This document shows, piece by piece, positions 1 to 6,705 of a stretch of 32,755 nucleotides of DNA. The stretch comes from an uncultured Helcococcus sp. GTDB lineage: Bacteria; Bacillota; Clostridia; Tissierellales; Peptoniphilaceae. The stretch spans positions 1 to 32,755 of the forward strand of contig NZ_CAMPYN010000007.1 in the NCBI RefSeq assembly GCF_946998255.1, given 5' to 3'. Below the pieces are notes generated by a model. That model ran no database searches and had not been told where the DNA came from. It was given only the letters and a program-made list of their open reading frames with translations. The position numbers were made by a program, and so were the translations under genes. Positions within the stretch are counted from its first letter, which is position 1. Each line of letters opens with the position of its first letter.

Positions 1-50
1 TTTTAAGTTTCCTCGTCTTTTTTGTGTTTGGGACTTATGCAACAGCCCCT
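1..50. mobile_element. Possible insertion-sequence end
   Basis: Positions 31-50 read GGACTTATGCAACAGCCCC-like sequence, and the reverse complement begins GGGGCTGTTGCATAAG. TGTTGCA near the tip of a G-rich end is typical of terminal inverted repeats of IS6- and IS1182-type elements. It lies directly after the stop of the IIB gene, where such an element could sit without breaking the gene. Only about 50 bases are visible, no transposase can be read, and the other end and target duplication lie outside. It could instead be a simple terminator: on the plus strand a short GGGACT/AGCCCC hairpin with one mismatch is followed by CTTTTATT. Confidence 0.3.
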
Positions 51-54
51 TTTA

Positions 55-363
55 TTATCCTTCAACTACTTTTTCGGCTTGTTGGAATACTTTTTCGCCA
101 TTCATCATGCCATAGTCTTGCATGCTTATTACATCAACCTTCAAATCAGGATGTTTTTCTTGGAATTGAGGTACTGAAAATCTAACTTGAGGACCAAATA
201 AGACTACATCTACATCTTCATTTCCTACATATGCGTCAGCAGCATCTAAAGATACAGCTTCAATTTTAACATTTTTACCTTGACTTTCAGCATAAGATTT
301 CATCTTTGTAACTAATAAGCTTGTACTCATACCAGCATTGCATACTAATAAGATACTCTCCAT
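55..363 (-). CDS. PTS lactose/cellobiose-type EIIB subunit
   Basis: This is the cytosolic EIIB phosphocarrier of a lactose/chitobiose-family PTS. It takes phosphate from EIIA and gives it to the sugar on EIIC. The 102-residue length is normal for a free-standing IIB. The phosphorylated cysteine is Cys8 in the P-loop-like motif CNAGMSTS near the N terminus, and the family motif FGPQVRF follows around residue 56. The ATG is preceded by GGGAGGAAATAAT, which lies in the end of the upstream IIA gene, so the two genes are closely coupled. It is the last gene of the leftward operon IIC, small peptide, DUF3284, IIA, IIB. No glycosidase follows within the window. The sugar cannot be named from sequence. 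Confidence 0.93.
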   Translation of the reverse strand: MESILLVCNAGMSTSLLVTKMKSYAESQGKNVKIEAVSLDAADAYVGNEDVDVVLFGPQVRFSVPQFQEKHPDLKVDVISMQDYGMMNGEKVFQQAEKVVEG

Positions 364-364
364 A

Positions 365-682
365 TTATTTCCTCCCTTCTTCCAATTTTTTGTATAGGTT
401 AATAATTTGAACAGCTAAGTCTCTTGTAGTTAGTGAATTCATCAAGTGGTCTTGCGCATGAACCATAAGAAGACTTATTTCCACTGGTTGGCCAGTCATT
501 TCTTGGCCAATTAATTTTGTTTGAATCTTATGTGCTTCTAAAAATGATTCCTTAGCTTCTTCAATGTATTCATCGGCTTTATCAAAATTTCCATTAGCAG
601 CTTCGTTTATAGCTTCCATTGCTAATGATTTTGCATTACCACTATTAGAAATAAGTAGGGTAATGTCTTCTTCATATTTCAT
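365..682 (-). CDS. PTS lactose/cellobiose-type EIIA subunit
   Basis: This is the helical EIIA of the lactose/cellobiose PTS family, which carries phosphate from HPr to EIIB. The chosen start at 682 gives 105 residues; GGAGGT sits five bases or so upstream. A longer reading frame starting at 724 would have no ribosome binding site and would run into the preceding gene. The signature LMVHAQDHLM contains the phosphorylated His75 and the trimer-core Asp78 in the H-x-x-D spacing of the family. The gene lies 16 bases after the DUF3284 gene and one base before IIB. It is clearly paralogous to the IIA at 5708-6031 (shared LLMVHAQDHLMN block), so cross-phosphorylation between the two systems is possible. 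Confidence 0.93.
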   Translation of the reverse strand: MKYEEDITLLISNSGNAKSLAMEAINEAANGNFDKADEYIEEAKESFLEAHKIQTKLIGQEMTGQPVEISLLMVHAQDHLMNSLTTRDLAVQIINLYKKLEEGRK

Positions 683-698
683 CGTGACCTCCAATATT

Positions 699-1127
699 TT
701 AATTAATATTTTTGATGATTGCATCTAACAATCCATCTAATTTATTGTTCAATTTTTTTCTTAATAGAAATTCCATCAATTTTTGATTAATTTTGTTAAA
801 GAAGGAATCGCTATTAAACTTTTCCTCATAAATGAATTTGACTGAATTATCATCAATTTTTTCGAGATTGTAACTAATTATATAATCTCCTCTGGATGTG
901 TATACACTTGTCTCTAATGATTTATTTTCGATAAATTCTGTTATTTCAGCATTATTGAAAATATACTTGTTTTTATACCAGATTTTTTTTCTGTACTTAA
1001 GACCTTTTTTTATGTCAGATTTATTAAATTCATTATATCCATTAAATTCTAAATCCTTACAAACAAAGTCGATAAGAGAATTAAAAATATCTTCAGCCTT
1101 ATGATTTAATATTTTTTCTGCCTTCAT
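699..1127 (-). CDS. DUF3284-family protein
   Basis: This 142-residue protein has no signal peptide or membrane segment. Its N-terminal pattern (MKAEKILNHKAEDIFNSLID) and mixed alpha/beta make-up resemble the DUF3284 family, a START/SRPBCC-like fold often encoded inside lactose/cellobiose PTS operons. The biochemical role of that family is not established. The start is supported by GGAAAGAAG just upstream, which overlaps the end of the small membrane peptide gene at 1131-1280. It is followed after 16 bases by the IIA gene, so it is surely part of the PTS operon. A role in binding a sugar or phosphosugar, or in adjusting the transporter, would be a guess. The family call rests on recognition of pattern and context, not on a search. 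Confidence 0.65.
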   Translation of the reverse strand: MKAEKILNHKAEDIFNSLIDFVCKDLEFNGYNEFNKSDIKKGLKYRKKIWYKNKYIFNNAEITEFIENKSLETSVYTSRGDYIISYNLEKIDDNSVKFIYEEKFNSDSFFNKINQKLMEFLLRKKLNNKLDGLLDAIIKNIN

Positions 1128-1130
1128 TTA

Positions 1131-1280
1131 TTACTTCTTTCCTTTCCTATAAAGTAGATAAGAAAGTATCAATACACAAATCCCCATCAATAAAGTCACT
1201 ATGTAATTTTCCTGAGTGGGAGACGTTGCAATTAAGAGAAATCCTATTCCTATAAGAAAAATATTCCATTTATTGTCCAT
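1131..1280 (-). CDS. Small membrane peptide in PTS operon (49 aa)
   Basis: An ATG at 1280 opens a 49-codon frame that ends in TAA at 1131-1133. The product is MDNKWNIFLIGIGFLLIATS at its start and ends YRKGKK. Two hydrophobic stretches (about residues 7-19 and 27-43) flank a short polar turn (PTQEN), so a two-pass membrane hairpin with a positively charged C terminus is likely. It begins seven bases after the IIC stop and ends three bases before the DUF3284 start. It therefore fills the only gap in the operon exactly, which is the best evidence that it is translated. AAGGAA lies about 14 bases upstream, so initiation may depend on coupling with IIC. I recognise no family. It may be an accessory subunit of the adjacent IIC. 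Confidence 0.62.
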   Translation of the reverse strand: MDNKWNIFLIGIGFLLIATSPTQENYIVTLLMGICVLILSYLLYRKGKK

Positions 1281-1287
1281 TAGACTG

Positions 1288-2616
1288 TTATATTTCCTTA
1301 TCTTCCATATTGTTTGCTAATATTACAAATGGAGTGTAAAGTACAACTGACAAGGCAACTAAAGCTAATGAAACAACTAAAGCAATCCAGTCACCACCTG
1401 TTGCTAAGAATGCGTATAGTCCTGGAGGTAATACCCAAGGAACAGCTGCTATTACAGGTCTAATTACACCAAGTGTAGTTAGTATGTATGCTATTGCAAC
1501 TGAAATTGGTGGTACTATCAACCAAGGTATTGCATATACAGGGTTTAATACTATAGGTAAACCAAATGTAATTGGTTCGTTTATGTTAAACATACCCATT
1601 GGTGCGGCTAATTTTGCTACAGCTTTTGAATCTTCTCTTTTTGAGAATATAAAGATTGCAATTATTAGACCAATTGTTATACCAGATCCACCCATTTGTC
1701 CGAATGCATCGAAAGAACCTCTTGTCCAAATATATGGTAAATCTTTGATTCCTTCAGCACCATATTTCAAATAGTGTTCAGCGTTAGCTGTTGTTGCTGG
1801 TAAGTAAATACCATCCATGATAGGTGCTAATACGTTGTGTCCATGAATACCAAAGAACCAGAACAATTGTACTAAGAATGATAGTAAAATTACTGAAAAT
1901 ACACCTTGTGATAAACCCATTAAAGGAACTTGGATATATTTTGCAATAATATCATTCAATGGCATTTGTGCGTATGTATCTAATAAATATGCCACAACTG
2001 ATGATGCATAAATAGCTACAACTGAAGGGATAATAGCAGCGAATGCTTTTGATACTGCAGGTGGTACTGAATCAGGTAATTTGATTGTAACCTTAGCTTG
2101 CATCAATTTTATGTAAATCATTGTTGAAATAAAACCAACAATTAATGCTGTAAATAATGCTGCAGATCCTGTATAATCTACATTAATTAATCCCCAGTTT
2201 GAAACTAATTCTTTTACCCCATTTATTTCTGCTTCAAAAGATGCAGTTTGAGGTATAAACACGATATATGATGATAAAGCTACTAGAGCCCCAGCAATTG
2301 GGTTTACATCATAATCTTTTGCTAAGTGGTAACCAAATGAAACGATAAATGCTAATGATATAATAGCAAATGATGCCCACCAAACAATTCCGTTTATATT
2401 GATTAACCACTGCATATTTTCAACGAAACCTGTCCATTTTGCTGCAGTTGGAAGGTCTCTAAAGAATACGTTTAGTAAAACTGCTACTGAACCAACCATT
2501 GTGATTGGCATAATAGCAATAAACGAATCTCTTATAGCAACTAGATGTCTTTGATTACCAATCTTAGCTGCTACTGGAATGAAATGAGTTTCCATCCATT
2601 TAATAATTTTATTCAT
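1288..2616 (-). CDS. PTS lactose/cellobiose-type EIIC permease
   Basis: This is the membrane channel subunit of a lactose/chitobiose-family PTS, which moves and phosphorylates a disaccharide or glycoside. The start at 2616 (442 residues, MNKIIKWMETHFIP) is preceded by AGGAGG at a good distance; a longer frame to 2700 would run through the promoter. About ten membrane segments are visible. The two residues that contact the sugar in this family are present: His258 in WFFGIHG and Glu347 in NINEP. It is the first gene of the leftward operon. Its promoter and a 14-bp palindromic operator lie directly upstream. The substrate is probably a beta-glycoside or similar, but the sequence alone does not fix it. 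Confidence 0.93.
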   Translation of the reverse strand: MNKIIKWMETHFIPVAAKIGNQRHLVAIRDSFIAIMPITMVGSVAVLLNVFFRDLPTAAKWTGFVENMQWLININGIVWWASFAIISLAFIVSFGYHLAKDYDVNPIAGALVALSSYIVFIPQTASFEAEINGVKELVSNWGLINVDYTGSAALFTALIVGFISTMIYIKLMQAKVTIKLPDSVPPAVSKAFAAIIPSVVAIYASSVVAYLLDTYAQMPLNDIIAKYIQVPLMGLSQGVFSVILLSFLVQLFWFFGIHGHNVLAPIMDGIYLPATTANAEHYLKYGAEGIKDLPYIWTRGSFDAFGQMGGSGITIGLIIAIFIFSKREDSKAVAKLAAPMGMFNINEPITFGLPIVLNPVYAIPWLIVPPISVAIAYILTTLGVIRPVIAAVPWVLPPGLYAFLATGGDWIALVVSLALVALSVVLYTPFVILANNMEDKEI

Positions 2617-2631
2617 AACTCCTCCTAATTG

Positions 2632-2672
2632 ATACCATTTGGTATAATAGTAGGAATAGGATTTCATATCAA
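2632..2672 (-). promoter_or_regulatory. Promoter of PTS operon 1 with palindromic operator
   Basis: On the minus strand TTGATA (2667-2672) and TATTAT (2644-2649) are separated by exactly 17 bases. The expected transcription start falls inside a perfect palindrome, ATACCA-TT-TGGTAT (2632-2645), which overlaps the -10 box by two bases and lies before the AGGAGG of the IIC gene. A two-fold ATACCA/TGGTAT site at +1 is the usual design for a GntR-type repressor, but no such gene is in the window. Confidence 0.6.
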
Positions 2673-2766
2673 TTATATAACTTTTATGTAAAATATTCAA
2701 TTATGCTTATATAGCTATTTAGTAATAACTTAATAAAAGATTTATTATAGTATTGTTTGATCATAA

Positions 2767-2775
2767 TGTTATAAT
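2767..2775 (+). promoter_or_regulatory. Extended -10 promoter for ROK kinase/regulator unit
   Basis: TGTTATAAT is a perfect extended -10 element (TG-N-TATAAT). It lies 22 bases before the start codon, leaving room for a short leader with AAAGGAG. No good -35 box is visible, as is common with extended -10 promoters. It fires away from the PTS operon 1 promoter; the two start regions are about 130 bp apart. Confidence 0.45.
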
Positions 2776-2797
2776 AAGTATGAGAAAGGAGCTTTTT

Positions 2798-3652
2798 ATG
2801 TATGGTGCGATAGAAGCTGGTGGAACTAAATTTGTCTTAGCCGTAGCTGACGAAAATTTAAATATATTAGATAAAAACGTTATAGCAACTAGGAATCCTG
2901 AATCTACGATGAGAGATGTTTTCAATTTTTTTGATTCCTATAAAAACTTAAAATCAATTGGAATAGGATCATTTGGTCCAATAGATGTTGTTAAGTCTTC
3001 AAAAACTTATGGATATATAACTAGTACACCTAAAAAAGGTTGGAGAAACTTTAACTTCCTTGGAAGCATGAAAGACAGATATCAAATCCCTATTGCTTTT
3101 ACCACAGATGTCAATGCTGCTTGCTTAGGAGAAAATATACTAGGAAGTGGTAAGGGGCTATCATCATGCTTGTATTTAACTGTAGGCACAGGAGTAGGTG
3201 GGGGAGCCATAGTGAATGGTGAATTTGTCGAAGGATTTGGACATCCAGAAATGGGGCATATACTTATTAAAAAAGATGCGTCTGATGATTTCGAAGGAGT
3301 TTGTCCTTATCATCGTTCATGTTTAGAAGGTTTAGTATCTGGCCCTAGTTTACAAGCTAGGTATGGACTGGAAGGAAAAGATATAGAAAAAGACCATGAA
3401 ATATGGAATATATTAGGAAATTACCTTGCCCAAGCTTTGGTGAACTATACTTTGATTTTAAGGCCAGAGATAATTATATTAGGTGGCGGAGTAATGAAAC
3501 AAGACCAATTATTTGAAAGTATTAAATATAATTTTGAAAAAATGATAAATAATTATGTTACTTACCCTGATGTAGACAAATACATAGTAAAGCCAAGCTT
3601 AGGGGATGAGGCAGGTATAATGGGAGCTCTTTTGTTAGCGGAGAGGGAATAA
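2798..3652 (+). CDS. ROK-family sugar kinase (fructokinase-like)
   Basis: This is a cytosolic ATP-dependent sugar kinase of the ROK family, closest in pattern to the ScrK/GmuE/YdhR group annotated as fructokinases. The start at 2798 has AAAGGAG upstream and begins at the phosphate-binding motif IEAGGTKF (residues 5-12). The catalytic Asp104 lies in TTDVNAA. A second nucleotide loop is LTVGTGVGGG (127-136). The zinc site of the family is complete: His154, Cys169, His172 and Cys175. At 284 residues it is of normal length. The PRD regulator starts 34 bases downstream, so the two are probably cotranscribed. It may phosphorylate the free sugar released after cleavage of a PTS-imported disaccharide; fructose, glucose or mannose are all possible. 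Confidence 0.88.
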   Translation: MYGAIEAGGTKFVLAVADENLNILDKNVIATRNPESTMRDVFNFFDSYKNLKSIGIGSFGPIDVVKSSKTYGYITSTPKKGWRNFNFLGSMKDRYQIPIAFTTDVNAACLGENILGSGKGLSSCLYLTVGTGVGGGAIVNGEFVEGFGHPEMGHILIKKDASDDFEGVCPYHRSCLEGLVSGPSLQARYGLEGKDIEKDHEIWNILGNYLAQALVNYTLILRPEIIILGGGVMKQDQLFESIKYNFEKMINNYVTYPDVDKYIVKPSLGDEAGIMGALLLAERE

Positions 3653-3686
3653 AAAATAATTTTTTGAATATGTAATTAGGTGAATT

Positions 3687-5582
3687 ATGAACGATAGACA
3701 AAAAAACATATTAAAAGAATTGATAAATAAAGAATATAAATTAGTAGAATTAGCTGATATCTTGGGAGTATCTGACAGGACAATAAGAAATGATATAAAA
3801 TCATTAAATGAATTTTTAAAAAAATATGATTCTGAAATTATCATAAAAGATAGAAAATGTATATTTTTAACTTCTAATAATTTTTTTGTAACGAAACTAA
3901 AAAAGGATTTAATCTATCCTAAAAAATATAATTTTAATGAGCCAAAAGATAGAATAGTTTATTTGAAATTAAAATATTTATTTGCGGATAACTATATTAA
4001 ACTAGATGATATTATAGATGAGTTATTTGTAAGTAAGTCTACAATTCAAAACGATCTTATTGAAGTTAAAAATGATTTAAGTTATTATAACTTAAATTTT
4101 GATTATAAACCTAATCACGGAATGAAAATAGTGGGTAAAGAATTTGATATAAGAAAAGCTATATCTGACTTGATATATAATACCACTAATGCATACAAGA
4201 TGATGCGTTTTAGAGAAGAATTATTTAATTTTGATAAAGTTGAAATAAATACTATTCATAATATTGTAGTACAAAATATTTCTAATACAGATACTCAACT
4301 ATCAGATCTAGACCTATATAATTTAACTATGCATCTGGCAATATCTATGAAGAGAATAGAGAAAGGTATACACATTAATCAAATTATTTCAAAGGGATTT
4401 TCTAACAATAAAGAGCATATTATAACAAAATCAATTATTTATGATTTAGAAAAGGAATTTAATATAAAATTTCCAGAAGAGGAATTATATTATATAACTA
4501 TGCATTTAATGGGAACAAGATTAATATATAGTGATATTGAAGAAGATACTATGAATGAACTTGAAATGAATGAACTAGTATCTGATTTAATAATTAGTGT
4601 TGAAAAAACTTTAGAAATTAACTTGTCGGATGATACAGAACTTTTCTACGGGATTTTAACACATTTGTATCCAGCTATTTATAGGATGAAAAATAATATG
4701 AAAATAAGAAATCCTCTTTTAAATTCTATAAAAAATAATTATTCAAATATTTTTAGTGCATGTTTGAATTCTTGCAAAGAAATAGAGGATTCATTTAATA
4801 TTAAATTAAATGAAGACGAGATTGGCTATCTTACTATTCACTTTGGGGCTGCAATAGAAAGATTAAATTTAGAGAACCCAAAGCTTAGAGTACTTATTAT
4901 TTGCACTACTGGATTAGCAAGTTCTCAGTTATTAACCTATAAAATAAAAAACAGATTTAGTAACAAAATATCTATAATAGGTACAACCCAATATTATAAT
5001 TTAAGTGAATATAATGTTAATGACTATGATTTGATTATATCAACTATAGCCTTTAACAATAAAACATCTAAGCCTCATATTGTTATTTCAGATATATTTG
5101 ATGAAAATAGCTTTACTGAATTAAACAAATACTTGGAAAAATTTGATAATGAAGAAAAAAATGTATATTTAAATCCTGATGATATACATCTAAATATTGA
5201 TTTTAAAAATAAAGAAGAGTTAATAAAGTACTTATGTTTTGAATTAAATATTGACGAATGCGAAAAGAGTATACTATATGAATCAATATTAGAAAGAGAA
5301 AAAATATCTGACACTGATTATGGTAAGATGGTGGCAATACCACATCCTATAAAACCTATTACTGAGGAAACATTTATTAGTTTAGGAATTCCTAAAAATG
5401 GTATCAATTGGGGTAAGAATGATGTAAGAATTATTATCTTATTATCCATAGGAAAAAATGAATCTAGAAATTTAGAAGACTTATATGTAAAACTGCTTAA
5501 AATACTAGATGATGATAATTATTTAAATCTAATATTGGAAAGTAATGATAAAAAACAAATATATAAATTATTGAATTTTTAA
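3687..5582 (+). CDS. PRD-containing PTS regulator (LicR/ManR/MtlR type)
   Basis: This 631-residue transcription regulator is controlled by PTS phosphorylation. Domains in order: a winged helix (1-65, helix LADILGVSDRTIRNDI), a second Mga-like helix-turn-helix (about 85-150), PRD1 (about 180-280, His216 and His273), PRD2 (about 290-395, His326 and His385), an EIIB-like domain (400-480, Cys406 in ICTTGLASSQ) and an EIIA-like domain (490-631, His553 in AIPHPIKP). All the expected phosphorylation residues are present, so it looks fully functional. Such proteins are DNA-binding activators rather than RNA antiterminators. It follows the ROK kinase gene and precedes PTS operon 2, which is its most likely target; PTS operon 1 is also possible. 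A terminator follows at once. Confidence 0.92.
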   Translation: MNDRQKNILKELINKEYKLVELADILGVSDRTIRNDIKSLNEFLKKYDSEIIIKDRKCIFLTSNNFFVTKLKKDLIYPKKYNFNEPKDRIVYLKLKYLFADNYIKLDDIIDELFVSKSTIQNDLIEVKNDLSYYNLNFDYKPNHGMKIVGKEFDIRKAISDLIYNTTNAYKMMRFREELFNFDKVEINTIHNIVVQNISNTDTQLSDLDLYNLTMHLAISMKRIEKGIHINQIISKGFSNNKEHIITKSIIYDLEKEFNIKFPEEELYYITMHLMGTRLIYSDIEEDTMNELEMNELVSDLIISVEKTLEINLSDDTELFYGILTHLYPAIYRMKNNMKIRNPLLNSIKNNYSNIFSACLNSCKEIEDSFNIKLNEDEIGYLTIHFGAAIERLNLENPKLRVLIICTTGLASSQLLTYKIKNRFSNKISIIGTTQYYNLSEYNVNDYDLIISTIAFNNKTSKPHIVISDIFDENSFTELNKYLEKFDNEEKNVYLNPDDIHLNIDFKNKEELIKYLCFELNIDECEKSILYESILEREKISDTDYGKMVAIPHPIKPITEETFISLGIPKNGINWGKNDVRIIILLSIGKNESRNLEDLYVKLLKILDDDNYLNLILESNDKKQIYKLLNF

Positions 5583-5608
5583 GAGCTTAATACAAGCTCT
5601 TTTTTTTA
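5581..5608 (+). terminator. Terminator after the PRD regulator
   Basis: AAGAGCTT and AAGCTCTT form an 8-bp perfect stem around the loop AATAC, followed by seven or more T. The stem overlaps the stop codon of the regulator gene, so it separates the regulator unit from PTS operon 2. Confidence 0.9.
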
Positions 5609-5616
5609 TAATATTT

Positions 5617-5685
5617 TTTTTCATAGAAAATGAAAAAGATTACATTAACAAATTTAGAATTTCATTTAATAATATAATTAAATGA
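5617..5685 (+). promoter_or_regulatory. Candidate promoter and operators of PTS operon 2
   Basis: TATAAT at 5673-5678 is a good -10 box with no recognisable -35 box, as expected for an activator-dependent promoter. It sits inside a perfect inverted repeat with 9-bp arms, TCATTTAAT and ATTAAATGA, six bases apart (5662-5685). A second repeat with 8-bp arms, TTTTTCAT and ATGAAAAA, lies at 5617-5637. Both share the TCAT/ATGA ends. These could bind the PRD regulator encoded just upstream, although AT-rich sequence makes chance palindromes likely. Confidence 0.4.
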
Positions 5686-5707
5686 TGATTATTTAGAGGG
5701 AGGGAGT

Positions 5708-6031
5708 ATGAAAGATTCATTTACTTATGAAGATATAATAATGACAATAATAGCCCAATCAGGGGAAGCAAGAACATATTCTATGGAAGCTATAAAAAAA
5801 GCTAAAACAAATGTATTTGATATTGCTGAAGAATATTTAAAAAAGGCGAACGATTGTTTTTTAGAAGCACATAAAGTTCAAACGCAAATGATACAAGATG
5901 AAATTAACAATAAAAAACATGAAGTAACACTTCTAATGGTTCATGCACAAGATCATTTAATGAACGCTATGACTGTTAGAGAGCTGGCAGAAGAAATTAT
6001 TTCATTACATAAAAGACTTCAAAAGGATTAA
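5708..6031 (+). CDS. PTS lactose/cellobiose-type EIIA subunit (system 2)
   Basis: This 107-residue EIIA passes phosphate from HPr to the EIIB domains encoded next. The start has the strong ribosome binding site GAGGGAGGGAGT. The family signature LLMVHAQDHLMN carries the phosphorylated His and the trimer-core Asp three residues later. The helical repeat pattern (SMEAIKKAKTNVFDIAEEYL, SFLEAHK-like FLEAHKVQTQ) matches the three-helix fold. It is the first gene of PTS operon 2 and lies two bases before the TTG start of the tandem IIB gene. It closely resembles the IIA of operon 1. Confidence 0.93.
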   Translation: MKDSFTYEDIIMTIIAQSGEARTYSMEAIKKAKTNVFDIAEEYLKKANDCFLEAHKVQTQMIQDEINNKKHEVTLLMVHAQDHLMNAMTVRELAEEIISLHKRLQKD

Positions 6032-6033
6032 AC

Positions 6034-6696
6034 TTGAAAAAAATTTTAATCATATGTTCAGCAGGAATGTCAAGTTCTCTGATAACAAGAAAATTAAATG
6101 AAAAATTTAATATAGAAAAATTAAATTTTATTGTAGAATCCACTTATTTATCTGAAAAGAATAGTATTGAAGATAGGTGTTATGATTTAATTTTGATAAG
6201 TCCACAAATTAAAAGATATCGACAAACAATTATTGAAAATATAAAATTTGACAATTATATTTGTTTCGATATTCCAAGTGATCTATATACATTGACTGAT
6301 GAAGCGGTCAATGGGTTGAGTGAATTAATTATGAATAATTTATGTTCGAATGAACAAAGTTATAAAAAAAATATAATAAATAAAAATCAAAAAGGAGGTA
6401 GTATGAAAATTTTGTTAGTATGTGCTGGTGGTTTTTCAACTAGTATATTGGTAAATAAAGTCGAAAAATGGGGGAAAGAAAACAACCAGGATATTGAAAT
6501 ACAAGCTGTGGGTAAATCAGCATATAGTGATGTTTGGGAAAAATATGATTGTATACTTTTAGGACCACAAATTGGATTTGCTAAAGATGAAATACAATCA
6601 AACGTATCAATACCAGTAGAAAATATTGAGCCTATGGTCTACGCTTTAGGTGATGCGGAAGCAATTGTTGAACAAGCTAAATCAATTATTAAGTAG
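6034..6696 (+). CDS. Tandem PTS EIIB protein (two IIB domains) with internal start
   Basis: A single open frame of 220 codons carries two complete lactose/cellobiose-type IIB domains. Domain 1 (residues 1-105) has Cys8 in ICSAGMSSS and the SPQI motif near 56. Domain 2 (124-220) has Cys130 in VCAGGFSTS and LGPQIGF. The start is TTG at 6034, two bases after the IIA stop, with AAAAGGATT upstream. The linker is lysine- and asparagine-rich (about 106-123). No stop codon separates the domains. The linker bases AAAGGAGGTAGT form an excellent ribosome binding site for the ATG at 6403, so a separate 97-residue second IIB is very likely also made. It is either a true fusion with an internal start, or two genes whose separating stop has been lost. 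Confidence 0.85.
   Translation: MKKILIICSAGMSSSLITRKLNEKFNIEKLNFIVESTYLSEKNSIEDRCYDLILISPQIKRYRQTIIENIKFDNYICFDIPSDLYTLTDEAVNGLSELIMNNLCSNEQSYKKNIINKNQKGGSMKILLVCAGGFSTSILVNKVEKWGKENNQDIEIQAVGKSAYSDVWEKYDCILLGPQIGFAKDEIQSNVSIPVENIEPMVYALGDAEAIVEQAKSIIK
6392..6405 (+). promoter_or_regulatory. Internal ribosome binding site and ATG in tandem IIB gene
   Basis: AAGGAGGTAGTATG lies in frame inside the tandem IIB gene. AAGGAGGT is a near-perfect Shine-Dalgarno sequence with four bases or so to the ATG at 6403, far stronger than the signal before the TTG start at 6034. It encodes Lys-Gly-Gly-Ser in the linker between the two domains. Translation from here gives a 97-residue EIIB beginning MKILLVCAGG. 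Confidence 0.75.
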
Positions 6697-6705
6697 GAGG
6701 ATAAC

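Noticed and set aside
898..1104. Small plus-strand gene opposite the DUF3284 gene
   Set aside because: It lies wholly opposite a well-supported gene with a ribosome binding site and operon context; its product is low-complexity Leu/Phe/Ser typical of antisense frames.
2617..2700. Longer IIC start at 2700
   Set aside because: The extension would be translated from the promoter and operator, lacks a ribosome binding site and adds no family-like sequence.
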